Positions 16,864 to 25,428 of a stretch of 64,000 nucleotides of DNA are shown in pieces. The notes under the pieces were generated by a model that saw only the letters and a list, made by a program, of their open reading frames with translations, did no database searches and was not told the origin of the DNA. Each line of letters opens with the position of its first letter. Positions within the stretch are counted from its first letter, which is position 1. Origin of the DNA: JAABVY01 sp964496505 (GTDB taxonomy: Bacteria; Zixibacteria; MSB-5A5; JAABVY01); NCBI GenBank assembly GCA_964496505.1, contig CAZBZV010000001.1, positions 135,108 to 199,107 on the forward strand. The letters run 5' to 3'. A program made the position numbers and the translations under genes.

Positions 16864-19602
16864 ATGGGAAAGGATTGGATGATGTCCAGGCAACTCGGTA
16901 AACCGGGGCAGAGATACGGGACAAAGAGAAGAAATACAGCAGATGAATCCAAAAGGGGAGCTAAGAAAAGAGTTTATGGGAAGATAAGACAGTTAAATGA
17001 TTCAAGAGATCCATTAAGTCACAGTCCCTATCCGCCCAGAACCGGGAGAGAAAGTCTCCAAAACCACGAGGCCAAGAGCCGGAATTTGAATAGCGTCTCC
17101 GAATTAAAGAGACGCTTTGGAAAAAGAAATGACGTCTATGGCAGGAAGTCCGTCTATGCCCACAATGATATTTCCTGCTCCCCCGCCGCCCATGAAAATG
17201 CCGAGCACATCCTATCTGCGAAACTCGACAGGCCCTGGATCGAATCATCCTGCAACAGCGATCCGGATTCGGCACAGGTTGAACGGCAAATCAAACCCCT
17301 GAATCCCAATTCAAATGCCAAAGACATTCCCGCAGCATTATCGGATCCTGAGGCCAAACAGTCCCCGAGCCGTAAGAAAAGCAAAACCAGAACCGGAAGC
17401 AAAGCTAAAAACAGCACCACGAAAAATCAATCGGAAATAGAGTTTGTCGGCGAGACCAGAAATGAAACAGAGGATATTCCCCGTAATGACATTTTCGATA
17501 ATGAAGTTCAGGATCATCTCGATACACTTGAGACTCATATCGATGCCGTATTCGATGATGGAGAAATTACAAAAGAACATACTCCCGAGGCCGAAACAAC
17601 CGAAAAAGCAACGCCGCCCGCGCGAAAAATTACATTATTCAGGCCGCCGGAAATTTCCAGAAAAGACAGAGGGGATGATAAGGCAGACCAGGAACAAATC
17701 TCCTTCGATGATGATCTTCGGGAATTTATAAATACAATCCTTACTCCCGGCAGCACCAAGGAACAAGCAGTTTCAGATGAGCGGATATCGGCATCTAAAG
17801 CCGCTCCCTCGATAGAGAAAAAGTCCGAGATACCCGAAAAAGTCGAGACTGTAAGTGCTGAGACAGAAAGCAGTGATCCTGTACTCTCATCGGCTGAGGC
17901 AGTTTCAGTAAGCCCCTCAGGCATTGCCACTGAGACAGCATCTGAAAATGTCGAACCACAGGCATTGTCTGAGTCAGTGACAGCGGTGCTGGAAGAAGAA
18001 GTCCACAGCCCTCAGGATTCCGGTGAACGCCTGAGATTTGAAATAGCCGAGATAGAGGAGAGGCCGGATGAATCGGATGCTCCTGATGAGAACGATGCAA
18101 ATCGAATTAGACAATTCGATACAAGTGCGGAAGAGGCCAGGGAGATAATCCCCGAAAACGAGTCCGAGACGGAAGAAAACCAATCCATGGAATCGCCAGA
18201 CGATGAAAAAAAGATTGATAGGGAGGATGCGCAGGAAGCTGAAAAAGAACCGCCTAAGAAAGCCGGCAAATCGAAAATCGTGCTGCTGCGTTCCTCGGAA
18301 GAAATTCGTCCCCAGATTGCCAAACCGGATCTCTCGAAACGTCATCAGCGTCCTGATCGCCCCTGGAGCCTGGATGTCGATATCGCTCTTCGTGAGCTAA
18401 TGGGAGATATCCCCCGTAATACAAAGATATCGCTGGAGCAGATGGCCCTGGCATGGAAGCGCGGATACGAATCATATTTCTCAAGACCGTTAACCGACAG
18501 CAGGTTTCCATACCTCTGGGCGGATGTAAAACAGATAAAGTTCGGCAGCAATTTCAATAGAAATTATCTTAGTATAGTAGGCGTCAATCTGAGCGGTGAA
18601 CGCAAACTCCTGGCGCTTTCTGAGGCTGAGACAAATTCCCCGGAAATCTGGCATATGCTTCTGAGACGTCTTGAGCGCTGTGATCTCGGCAATCCCAGAC
18701 TGTTCGTGGGCAGGGCAGATCTGCCTTTATGGGATGTGTTGCCGCAGGTCTTTCCACGGACTGAGATTCAGTTCTGCTGGAATGATTTCAAAGTGAATAT
18801 GCTCGAACAGTTCCCTAAGGAGTTTTCAGATCAAGTCGAGTCGCGGCTTCTGAAAATACAGTTTGCCGAGAGCAGAGAATCCGCCGAAGACTGGATCGAT
18901 TATTTCAAGAACAGTTTCGGAAAGAAATATCCCCGAGCTGTTACCGACTTGCTGAAAAATAAAAACAACCTTCTAAGCTATCTTTCCTTCCCGCGCAGGC
19001 ACTGGCGCAATTTACGCACCGATGGTTTCATCGGCCCCTGGTATCCTTCCCGAGCACTTCTGGAAACGGTCTGCAAATACGAGCCGATGAAGGATGTTAC
19101 TCTTTATCTGGTATTCAATTACCTTATCCGGTCCCAGCCCGACTGGCCCCGACTGAAAGGGCGGCGTGCGTTGAGGAATGCCCGGAAGGGCAGGAAATTC
19201 ATTAATGGCAAACAAGTAAGCCGCCGAAAGCTGAAAAAAATCAACTCCTCTGCCGATAAAGAAACTAAGGACAGCCATTTTGGCATTTTGAAAAAATGGT
19301 ACTCAAGAGCCTTGAAGCTGATTGCCGGTAAGCCAAAGAAATCCAAAAAGTTTCACTCTAAACCGGCGATCGACAAAAGAAAATCGGCTCAGAAAACGCC
19401 GGATACGGGAAGAGAGTTGCTGGAAAAAGGCCTGATGGAGAGATGGCGCAAAAAGACTGGAGCGGGAAATGGTAGGAAGGCAGCCCCGCAATCCGCTAAG
19501 TCGAAATCAAACAGGTTCACACCCGGTAAGGATGCCGATAAGAAACAGCTTTCAGGTATGGAGCGCGAGCTTCTTGAGGATTTGAGGTCTGAAAAAGTAT
19601 GA
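16864..19602 (+). CDS. Large disordered protein with degenerate IS256/Mutator transposase-like domain
   Basis: A 912-residue protein. Residues 1-500 are polar low complexity (Glu/Ser/Lys/Asp). Residues about 515-775 match the IS256/Mutator transposase core: FSRPLTDSRFPYLWADVKQI, SIVGVNLSGERKLLALSEAE, LPQVFPRTEIQFCWNDFKVN and a FPRRHWRNLRTDGFIGPW block. Gapless alignment by eye places the DDE positions at D554, R617 and G724. The spacing (63 and 107) is almost that of IS256 (66 and 108), but the second Asp and the Glu are lost. The tail is strongly basic. No terminal repeats or target duplications flank it. A catalytically dead, domesticated transposase fold, perhaps nucleic-acid binding, is my reading; the link to flagella rests on context. 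Confidence 0.75.
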   Translation: MGKDWMMSRQLGKPGQRYGTKRRNTADESKRGAKKRVYGKIRQLNDSRDPLSHSPYPPRTGRESLQNHEAKSRNLNSVSELKRRFGKRNDVYGRKSVYAHNDISCSPAAHENAEHILSAKLDRPWIESSCNSDPDSAQVERQIKPLNPNSNAKDIPAALSDPEAKQSPSRKKSKTRTGSKAKNSTTKNQSEIEFVGETRNETEDIPRNDIFDNEVQDHLDTLETHIDAVFDDGEITKEHTPEAETTEKATPPARKITLFRPPEISRKDRGDDKADQEQISFDDDLREFINTILTPGSTKEQAVSDERISASKAAPSIEKKSEIPEKVETVSAETESSDPVLSSAEAVSVSPSGIATETASENVEPQALSESVTAVLEEEVHSPQDSGERLRFEIAEIEERPDESDAPDENDANRIRQFDTSAEEAREIIPENESETEENQSMESPDDEKKIDREDAQEAEKEPPKKAGKSKIVLLRSSEEIRPQIAKPDLSKRHQRPDRPWSLDVDIALRELMGDIPRNTKISLEQMALAWKRGYESYFSRPLTDSRFPYLWADVKQIKFGSNFNRNYLSIVGVNLSGERKLLALSEAETNSPEIWHMLLRRLERCDLGNPRLFVGRADLPLWDVLPQVFPRTEIQFCWNDFKVNMLEQFPKEFSDQVESRLLKIQFAESRESAEDWIDYFKNSFGKKYPRAVTDLLKNKNNLLSYLSFPRRHWRNLRTDGFIGPWYPSRALLETVCKYEPMKDVTLYLVFNYLIRSQPDWPRLKGRRALRNARKGRKFINGKQVSRRKLKKINSSADKETKDSHFGILKKWYSRALKLIAGKPKKSKKFHSKPAIDKRKSAQKTPDTGRELLEKGLMERWRKKTGAGNGRKAAPQSAKSKSNRFTPGKDADKKQLSGMERELLEDLRSEKV

Positions 19603-19624
19603 ATGGGAGATTGTAGAGGAAATC

Positions 19625-20830
19625 ATGACAAAGCAGCAAGATTCACCGATTTTTATGTCCAAGGTAGAGTGTCCGGTATGCGGCACAAAATTTGAAGTCG
19701 AAACGATTAAAGTTGGTGCTTATAATGAGGAGGGCCGCGATACGGATTTCCGGCCTAAGAAAAGAAAATGGCTTAATCCAGATTTCCAGAAGTATAATCC
19801 GCTTCTTTTCTTTATGGCTGTTTGTCCAAACTGCTTTTTTACCAAGGAGTTCACCTCAAAATATAAGGACTGGAAAAGCGACACGGTTTTTAAGAATTAT
19901 CGCCAGAAAAACCTCAAGGATAAGCATCTCAAGGAATTCAAGAATGATGACGGCGTAATTAAAACTCTGGCTCATAACATCGACGCCGACAAATACCCGT
20001 TCCAGACGGCGGTGCTTAAAATGCTGCTGGGTATATATGACGAGCAGTTTAACCTGCAATACTCTAACCTGGATATCGGCCGGTATTTTCTGCGAATCGC
20101 CTGGCTCTTCCGCGAAAATTCTCAAAGCGATAAAAGCGGCGAAGGACAGCTTGCCAGCCACGCCATGAAAATAGAAGATATTATTCTCAGGCTCTCGGGT
20201 TACTATGAGCAAATCCGTGAGGATGAAAAAGCGCTGGCCGCTTCATCGGCCGAGTTCATCAAAGATCCCCTCTTTCCGGAAGGCGACAAGAAAAGAGAAT
20301 TATCGGAATGCTATAATGATGCTCTCTCCGATCTGGATGAGACAGTCGAGAAATATAAATCGGCAGTGGTCAAGCTGAAAGGCAGCATATCTTCCAGCAG
20401 CGAGATAGTGGGGGTTAACGCTGAATCGATGGCTCCTCTGGAGCAGCCCTTCAACGGTCACACCAGCTTTCGGGAATATCTCCGTGAATTGAAGAAGATA
20501 TGGCCCGAAGCGCCAACCTCCGAGCACGAGGCCATGAATTCAGCCGCAGAATACTATAGGGCCGCCTATGAAGAGGGCAAGGAAATCTCCGCCGGAAATC
20601 AGGCTATCCAGGCGGTCTATCTTATAGCGGAATTGTCTCGCCGTATCGGCAAAAACAGGGAAGCTCGAGGCTATTTCAACACATCGATAAAATTAGCGCA
20701 GGAATATATTCATGCCAATAAAGGGGACCGTTCGAGGACGGCGCTGGCGCGTAAGATCCTGGAACTCGCACTGGAACAGGGAAAACTGAATCTGAAAACA
20801 CTGGAACAGAGGAAGAATGTCTCCGCTTGA
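19625..20830 (+). CDS. DUF2225-family protein with zinc-ribbon-like N-terminus
   Basis: A 401-residue soluble protein. Residues 15-75 carry two CxxC pairs (CPVCGTKFEV and CPNCFFTKEF) typical of DUF2225, probably binding zinc. The remainder is helical and TPR-like, with repeated AAEYYRAAYEEGKEISAGNQ-type helices near the C-terminus. DUF2225 proteins have no assigned function. GTAGAGGAAATC precedes the ATG. The last 14 nt overlap the following PilZ gene, so the two are translationally coupled. Confidence 0.85.
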   Translation: MTKQQDSPIFMSKVECPVCGTKFEVETIKVGAYNEEGRDTDFRPKKRKWLNPDFQKYNPLLFFMAVCPNCFFTKEFTSKYKDWKSDTVFKNYRQKNLKDKHLKEFKNDDGVIKTLAHNIDADKYPFQTAVLKMLLGIYDEQFNLQYSNLDIGRYFLRIAWLFRENSQSDKSGEGQLASHAMKIEDIILRLSGYYEQIREDEKALAASSAEFIKDPLFPEGDKKRELSECYNDALSDLDETVEKYKSAVVKLKGSISSSSEIVGVNAESMAPLEQPFNGHTSFREYLRELKKIWPEAPTSEHEAMNSAAEYYRAAYEEGKEISAGNQAIQAVYLIAELSRRIGKNREARGYFNTSIKLAQEYIHANKGDRSRTALARKILELALEQGKLNLKTLEQRKNVSA

Positions 20831-21575
20831 AAAAACATCCGCAAATAACGTGAAAATTCAGCTCTGGGAAAAGCTGGAGCTGGAATGCGGGAAAAACGAG
20901 AATACCGGAATTTACTTTGCCAGAGTGCAGGACCTTTCCAACGGCGGTATTCTGATCGACCGCCCGATCTGGCTGAGCGGTGAGCCAACATTCAATCCGG
21001 ATGAGTATTTTCTGGTAACGGTCATGCGTGAAGACGGCGCTTACCGATTCAACGGCAGAATAATCAAATCCTTCAAGAAAGGCGATAAGCAATTCTATGT
21101 CATAAAATACCCGGACAAATTGTACCGGTATCAGAGAAGGGGGTATGTCAGGGTGGAGCTGGATATGAATGTTCATTTCAAGCTTCTAAATGATGTTCTG
21201 GATTCCAAAATATCTCTGGAGAAATCCAAAGAGTATGTATCTTGCAGTATAAATCTGTCGGCCTCGGGAATCCTGATTAATTCCCTCAAGGTGTTGAAAA
21301 AGGACGATATGGTTGCACTTTATCTGAAGGAAAAATCTCTGCAAATGGATTTTCCGGTTTTTGGCATTGTGCGCAGGATAGTGGATGCGGAGAACAACCG
21401 TATTCATGCCGGCATTGAGTTTATAACAGCAGAAGAACTCGAGAAACAGCTCGATGCCGAACAGCTAAAGCGCCTCCCGGATTCAATTTTCAGCTTCACC
21501 GATCGCAGAAGGCAGGCTCTGGTTCAATTCGTATTTAATTATCAGATTAAGCTCAGGCAGAAAGGCCTGATATAG
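20817..21575 (+). CDS. YcgR-like PilZ-domain c-di-GMP effector
   Basis: A 252-residue protein with an N-terminal YcgR-type beta domain (residues about 10-105) and a C-terminal PilZ domain (about 106-215). The c-di-GMP motif is present: YQRRGYVR ahead of the barrel, then NLSASGILI for the D/NxSxxG part. YcgR proteins act as a c-di-GMP-dependent brake on the flagellar motor. Overlap with the DUF2225 gene and the flagellar setting support a role in motility control. Confidence 0.88.
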   Translation: MSPLEKTSANNVKIQLWEKLELECGKNENTGIYFARVQDLSNGGILIDRPIWLSGEPTFNPDEYFLVTVMREDGAYRFNGRIIKSFKKGDKQFYVIKYPDKLYRYQRRGYVRVELDMNVHFKLLNDVLDSKISLEKSKEYVSCSINLSASGILINSLKVLKKDDMVALYLKEKSLQMDFPVFGIVRRIVDAENNRIHAGIEFITAEELEKQLDAEQLKRLPDSIFSFTDRRRQALVQFVFNYQIKLRQKGLI

Positions 21576-21583
21576 GAGGTATT

Positions 21584-22096
21584 ATGGCCCCGCAAAATCC
21601 TGCTAAGGGAAAAACAGCCGGAAAAACAGGCAAAAAACCGACTGTTAAAAAACCATTTAAGGTCTTCCATCACAAGAGAAGAAAGTATGTCAGACTGGAA
21701 GTCAATAGCCCCATAAAATTCAAGACCTTCAATCCGATTGAGCCGGATTTGAAACTCGATGAGAATGAGACCTGCGAGGGAACGATTCTCAATATCTCCG
21801 GCGGAGGCGTTCTCTTTGAGACCGATTACACCGTGCGCGAAAACGACTACCTCGTATTGGAAATGACCCTGGCCGATGCGGACACCATAACGGGAATCAT
21901 CGGCAAGGTCAAGCGTGTCGATACCGATGAGGGCACGCCTTTGGTGGGAATCGAATTCATGTCTCCGGAAAAACTCAAAGCCGAGCTGCCCTCGCATGTG
22001 CTGGATAAAATCGGTGAAGAGATTTACAGCTTCGACGAGCAGTTGAGAAAAATGCTCTTGAAGTATGTCTTCACGCAGAAAGTGGAAAAGGTATAG
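21584..22096 (+). CDS. PilZ-domain protein with basic N-terminal tail
   Basis: A 170-residue protein. The first 28 residues are Lys/Pro/Gly-rich; a single PilZ domain follows, with RRKYVRLEV (RxxxR) and NISGGGVLF (N-x-S-x-x-G). AGGAGG lies upstream of the ATG. It starts 8 nt after the YcgR-like gene, giving a tandem pair of c-di-GMP-binding proteins. Whether it acts on the motor, on export or on the co-encoded kinase is not visible. Confidence 0.88.
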   Translation: MAPQNPAKGKTAGKTGKKPTVKKPFKVFHHKRRKYVRLEVNSPIKFKTFNPIEPDLKLDENETCEGTILNISGGGVLFETDYTVRENDYLVLEMTLADADTITGIIGKVKRVDTDEGTPLVGIEFMSPEKLKAELPSHVLDKIGEEIYSFDEQLRKMLLKYVFTQKVEKV

Positions 22097-22097
22097 C

Positions 22098-22715
22098 ATG
22101 AAAAGTCCGGCCATTGTATTCTTATTGCTTATCTTTTGCATTGTCGGATCAGTATCCGCCGCCGATCAGATCATGGTCCTGCACGTTATCCAATCCGATG
22201 TCGAGTATATAGATCTCGATCTCAAGAACAGGCTCGGATTTGTCCTCTCCGGTGTCAACGGCCTCGAGCTGGTCTGGGCCGAGGAGATAGAGAGCTGGAA
22301 GGCGGGAAGCGATTTCAGACCCGGGGAGCTACACTCTCATAGATTCCAGCGGGAACTTGTCAATGATTTTGACGCCGATTATCTGATCTGGGTGAAAGTC
22401 TTAAGGGCTCAGTCGAATATCAGCTCATCAACGGTGCTCCCTTTCGTCTTCAAATCTCATAAACGCAAATTCTACCTGGAAACCGAGCTGAGGATAATCG
22501 ATGCCAGAAGCGGCAGGATTGTAAGTCAGGAAAGATTCGAGGAGAGCAGTAATGGTTCGCGAAGTCTGGCTTATCTGGATCTGGATGCCAGCAACGAGCC
22601 CGCCCTGCACTCGCCGTATACGCAGCAGATTATGGCCTTCAGGGAGCTGGAAGAAAAGACCGCACGCAAGATAGCCAAAGCCGTAATAGAAACTGCAAAA
22701 CAGAACCGTCCCTGA
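22098..22715 (+). CDS. Secreted/periplasmic protein of unknown family
   Basis: A 205-residue protein with a clear signal peptide (residues 1-20, hydrophobic core IVFLLLIFCIVG, likely cleavage after VSA). The mature part alternates short hydrophobic strands and charged loops (AADQIMVLHVIQSDVEYIDL; YLIWVKVLRAQSNIS; LETELRIIDARSGRIVSQE), loosely recalling TolB- or CsgG-type alpha/beta domains that assess combined activity of components. The start follows the preceding stop by 1 nt and uses AAAAGG. I cannot name the family. Confidence 0.7.
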   Translation: MKSPAIVFLLLIFCIVGSVSAADQIMVLHVIQSDVEYIDLDLKNRLGFVLSGVNGLELVWAEEIESWKAGSDFRPGELHSHRFQRELVNDFDADYLIWVKVLRAQSNISSSTVLPFVFKSHKRKFYLETELRIIDARSGRIVSQERFEESSNGSRSLAYLDLDASNEPALHSPYTQQIMAFRELEEKTARKIAKAVIETAKQNRP

Positions 22716-22809
22716 ACTGTTATAAATATTATGGGGAGATCAGCAGAATCCCAAAAATCCGTGATTTCCCCTTGACATTCCAGGGATATCCTCAAAGCGG
22801 GATAAAAAG

Positions 22810-24558
22810 ATGTCGTCATCAGTAAAAGCCCTACATGCAAATATCCCTTCCGAGGGAATCTCTGTAAATTCAATAGAGAATCTGCCCTTTCCGTCATTTT
22901 TATGCAATGAGAATCTGGATGTCATTTCGGTAAATCAGGCTATGACAAATCTTCTCGGAGTTAATGCCCATGGGGATATGCAAATAACCAGCCTGGGACA
23001 AATCGAATCTCTTCTGGGTGCCCGTTTGCATCCTCAAAATTACCATAACAGCAGTAACAAAGGCGGTCTGGTAAGCTTCACGAATCTCCGGGGTGAGATG
23101 CGTTACTGTACCGTTTCCATGATGCCTCTGGATTTGAAGGACGGTTCGGTATTTATGTATATCCTTCAGGATGAGAGCAGAACATATCTTCTGGGGGAAA
23201 GGCTGGCACGCAAAGATTCCGAGCTGTCGATTTTCTCCCAGGTCGTTTCAGCCCTGGGTTCTCTTTTGAATTTTGATGAAATCCTGCAGATAATTCTGAT
23301 TGCGATTACCGCCCGTGAAGGATTGGGCTTTAACCGCGCTTTTTTGTTTTTATACGATCAGGATAAAGCGCAACTGGAAGGTTATACCGGAATCGGACCG
23401 TCATCGCCCGAGGAGGCGGGGCGGATATGGAATTCCCTTCCGGATGAAGGCCGCAGCCTTATTGAGGTTCTGAAAACATATTCGGCAACTATTAACAATT
23501 CTGCGGAAAGTATTGCCGAAAAAGTCAAGAATATCAAAATCCCTCTGGATGCCGAATCTCACCTGCTAAATCAGGTTGTCCTGCACAAAGCTCCTCGAAT
23601 CATCAGTATTGATAATTGCGGCTGCAAGAGTGAATGCGAAGTCTGTATTGCAATGGAAGTGGATCAATTTGCTGCTGTTCCGATGGTGGCAGGGGAGAAT
23701 GTACTGGGGGTAATAACCGCTGATAATTTAATAACCGGCCGCTCTATAAAAGAGCGCGATTTATCGCAATTGCAGGTCTTTGCGAATCAGGCCGCGATTG
23801 CCATAGAAAGAACCCGTCTCTACCAGAGCCTTTCAGATTACCTTAAGAAGCTTGAAAAAGCCAACATAAATCTGCGCAATGCCCAGGAAGAATTATTAAA
23901 AATCGAAAGGGTAACTCTCTGGAGCGAACTCACCTCCGACATTGCTCACGAACTCAGGAATCCCGCCTCCATAATCGGCGGTTTTGCCGCCCTGATCTGT
24001 AAATCTCAGGATTTGCCCGATAATCTAAAAGAACAGGCCAAAATAATTTTTGATGAATGTTCGCGACTCGAGAGCGCGCTGAACACCGTTCTGGATTTCT
24101 CCAAATCGTTTGCTCAGGAAAAAACCGGATTCTGTCTCTTGGATGTTGTTCGGGAAACCTGCGAAATCGTTCTTACCAAAGAGGTTAATCGCCGAATCAG
24201 GATCCAAGATCCGGAGGATAAATCCTGCTATGTGGTTGAGGGGCGTGTGGATCAGATAAAGTTTGCATATTATACTATAATGTCCATGATATCAGAACGG
24301 CTGTCGCCCTCATGTACCATTAACATCCGCTTTTATTCTGCCGATACTAATCATAAGGCGGTATTTGAGATAGAGTCACCGGATTCGCCAAAAACCGACT
24401 ATCTGGAGGAGATCGCAAATCCGAGTACTGGGAAAGTCGCACTCAGGATGAGTATGGCGGTCGAAGCCATAAAATATAACGGCGGAAATCTCGGAATTGA
24501 ATCGAGTGCCGAGGGGAGGACACGCATTTACGTGGAATGGCCTTATGCAAGGAGATGA
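22810..24558 (+). CDS. PAS-GAF histidine kinase with decayed catalytic domain
   Basis: A 582-residue cytoplasmic sensor. A PAS domain spans about 22-120, a GAF domain about 145-335, and a HisKA H-box has the phospho-acceptor H380 (SDIAHELRNPASIIGG). The GAF domain contains a CxCx3CxxC cluster (C270, C272, C276, C279), a possible metal or redox site. The expected HATPase domain (about 450-580) lacks a recognisable N-box Asn and the DxGxG motif; the residual LRMSMAVEAIKYNGGNLGIE resembles the end of the fold. It may be a phosphotransfer or scaffold protein rather than an active kinase. The adjacent receiver gene begins 1 nt after the stop. Confidence 0.82.
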   Translation: MSSSVKALHANIPSEGISVNSIENLPFPSFLCNENLDVISVNQAMTNLLGVNAHGDMQITSLGQIESLLGARLHPQNYHNSSNKGGLVSFTNLRGEMRYCTVSMMPLDLKDGSVFMYILQDESRTYLLGERLARKDSELSIFSQVVSALGSLLNFDEILQIILIAITAREGLGFNRAFLFLYDQDKAQLEGYTGIGPSSPEEAGRIWNSLPDEGRSLIEVLKTYSATINNSAESIAEKVKNIKIPLDAESHLLNQVVLHKAPRIISIDNCGCKSECEVCIAMEVDQFAAVPMVAGENVLGVITADNLITGRSIKERDLSQLQVFANQAAIAIERTRLYQSLSDYLKKLEKANINLRNAQEELLKIERVTLWSELTSDIAHELRNPASIIGGFAALICKSQDLPDNLKEQAKIIFDECSRLESALNTVLDFSKSFAQEKTGFCLLDVVRETCEIVLTKEVNRRIRIQDPEDKSCYVVEGRVDQIKFAYYTIMSMISERLSPSCTINIRFYSADTNHKAVFEIESPDSPKTDYLEEIANPSTGKVALRMSMAVEAIKYNGGNLGIESSAEGRTRIYVEWPYARR

Positions 24559-24559
24559 T

Positions 24560-24913
24560 ATGCCAAGGGTATTGATCGTCGATGATGAGGAGAACTTCAG
24601 AAAGCTCTACAGCATGGAGCTGAGTTCTGAAGGTTATGATGTTAGTCTGGCGGACTCCGGTCAGGCGGCTATCCGGAGTGTATCCGAAGAGGCCCCTGAC
24701 ATAGTGGTCCTGGATGTTAAGATGTCCGGCAAGGACGGGCTGGAAACATTATCCGAACTGAAGAAAAAAAACAAGGCCCTGCCGGTAATCCTGAACACCG
24801 CCTACAACTCGTACAAGAACAACTTTCAGTCCTGGCTGGCCGAGGACTATGTTATCAAATCCGCCGATCTGAGTGAACTGAAAATGAAAATCAGGAATCT
24901 ATTGAAGATCTGA
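24560..24913 (+). CDS. Single-domain response regulator
   Basis: A 117-residue CheY-like receiver. The acidic pocket (VDDEE near the start), phospho-acceptor D52 (VVLDVKMSGKDG), switch Thr (LNTAYNS) and Lys (VIKSADL) are present. It has no output domain. AAGGAG is 5 nt upstream of the chosen ATG; an ATG five codons earlier (24545) lies inside the kinase gene. It is the likely partner of the preceding histidine kinase and overlaps the next start as TGATG. Confidence 0.9.
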   Translation: MPRVLIVDDEENFRKLYSMELSSEGYDVSLADSGQAAIRSVSEEAPDIVVLDVKMSGKDGLETLSELKKKNKALPVILNTAYNSYKNNFQSWLAEDYVIKSADLSELKMKIRNLLKI

Positions 24914-25272
24914 TGGAAAGCAAAGTCAAACAGATTAAGCCCGAAAATCGGGAAGTGCCGGATAGTATCGTAAGCCTTCTGGAGGAAATCCGTCTAACTT
25001 CGCTGAATCTGGCGGTGGCATCAGCAAAATTCCAGGCCTACAACATTCGCCAGGACAAGATAAAAAAGGACCTGACCGAGGTTGTAGCCCTTGCTCTGGA
25101 GTCTGTGCAGTTTCTATCCAGATTCCTGGAGGAGATCGGCATGAAAACTGCGCAAAAATCATGGCTGACCGAGGAGGTCGACCATGAGAAAGTAAACGAA
25201 AATCTCAGGAAGCTTTACGATTATCTTGAAAACATAACGGACAATTTCATGAAGGATAAAGGATTGCGCTAA
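24913..25272 (+). CDS. Small helical protein in the kinase/receiver operon
   Basis: A 119-residue, mostly alpha-helical soluble protein (LLEEIRLTSLNLAVASAKFQ; DLTEVVALALESVQFLSRFL) without membrane segments or recognisable motifs. It shares the TGATG junction with the response regulator. The helix-rich profile would fit a four-helix or Hpt-like fold, but no phosphorylatable His in an Hpt motif is evident. Not assigned to a family. Confidence 0.65.
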   Translation: MESKVKQIKPENREVPDSIVSLLEEIRLTSLNLAVASAKFQAYNIRQDKIKKDLTEVVALALESVQFLSRFLEEIGMKTAQKSWLTEEVDHEKVNENLRKLYDYLENITDNFMKDKGLR

Positions 25273-25366
25273 TAAGAGAGGCAATCATCTTTTGGGGTGT
25301 TTTAATTCGGGTTACCGATCCGTTTTTTGCTTTAAACGAATATGTCACTTAATCGATTTGTACATC
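25273..25366 (+). other. Intergenic stretch before the sigma-28 promoter
   Basis: AT-rich spacer between the small helical protein and the sigma-28 promoter. It contains T-runs (CCGTTTTTTGC near 25320) but no strong terminator stem. Nothing else is recognised. Confidence 0.3.
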
Positions 25367-25393
25367 TAAGCTTAAGTCGTGTTCTGCCGATAA
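25367..25393 (+). promoter_or_regulatory. Sigma-28 (FliA) promoter, near consensus
   Basis: TAAG (25367-25370), a 15-nt spacer, then GCCGATAA (25386-25393). This matches the bacterial sigma-28 consensus TAAA-N15-GCCGATAA with a single mismatch. It lies 35 nt upstream of the CheB-like gene and the window encodes FliA. It should put the CheB-like gene, the receiver and perhaps the FapA-domain gene into the late flagellar regulon. Confidence 0.8.
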
Positions 25394-25428
25394 TATAAGT
25401 TTAGAAAGGTAAGAAAGGGAATTTGCAA

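Noticed and set aside
19236..19259. GAAA-N15-GCCGATAA, a sigma-28-like match inside the transposase-like gene
   Set aside because: It lies within coding sequence where the codons for Ala-Asp-Lys naturally give GCCGATAA; a second GCCGATAA at 19534 in the same gene has no -35. It could drive the DUF2225/PilZ genes, but support is too thin.
16864..19602. An active IS256 insertion sequence
   Set aside because: The second Asp and the Glu of the DDE triad are replaced, a 500-residue disordered region is fused on, and no flanking terminal repeats or target duplications are seen.
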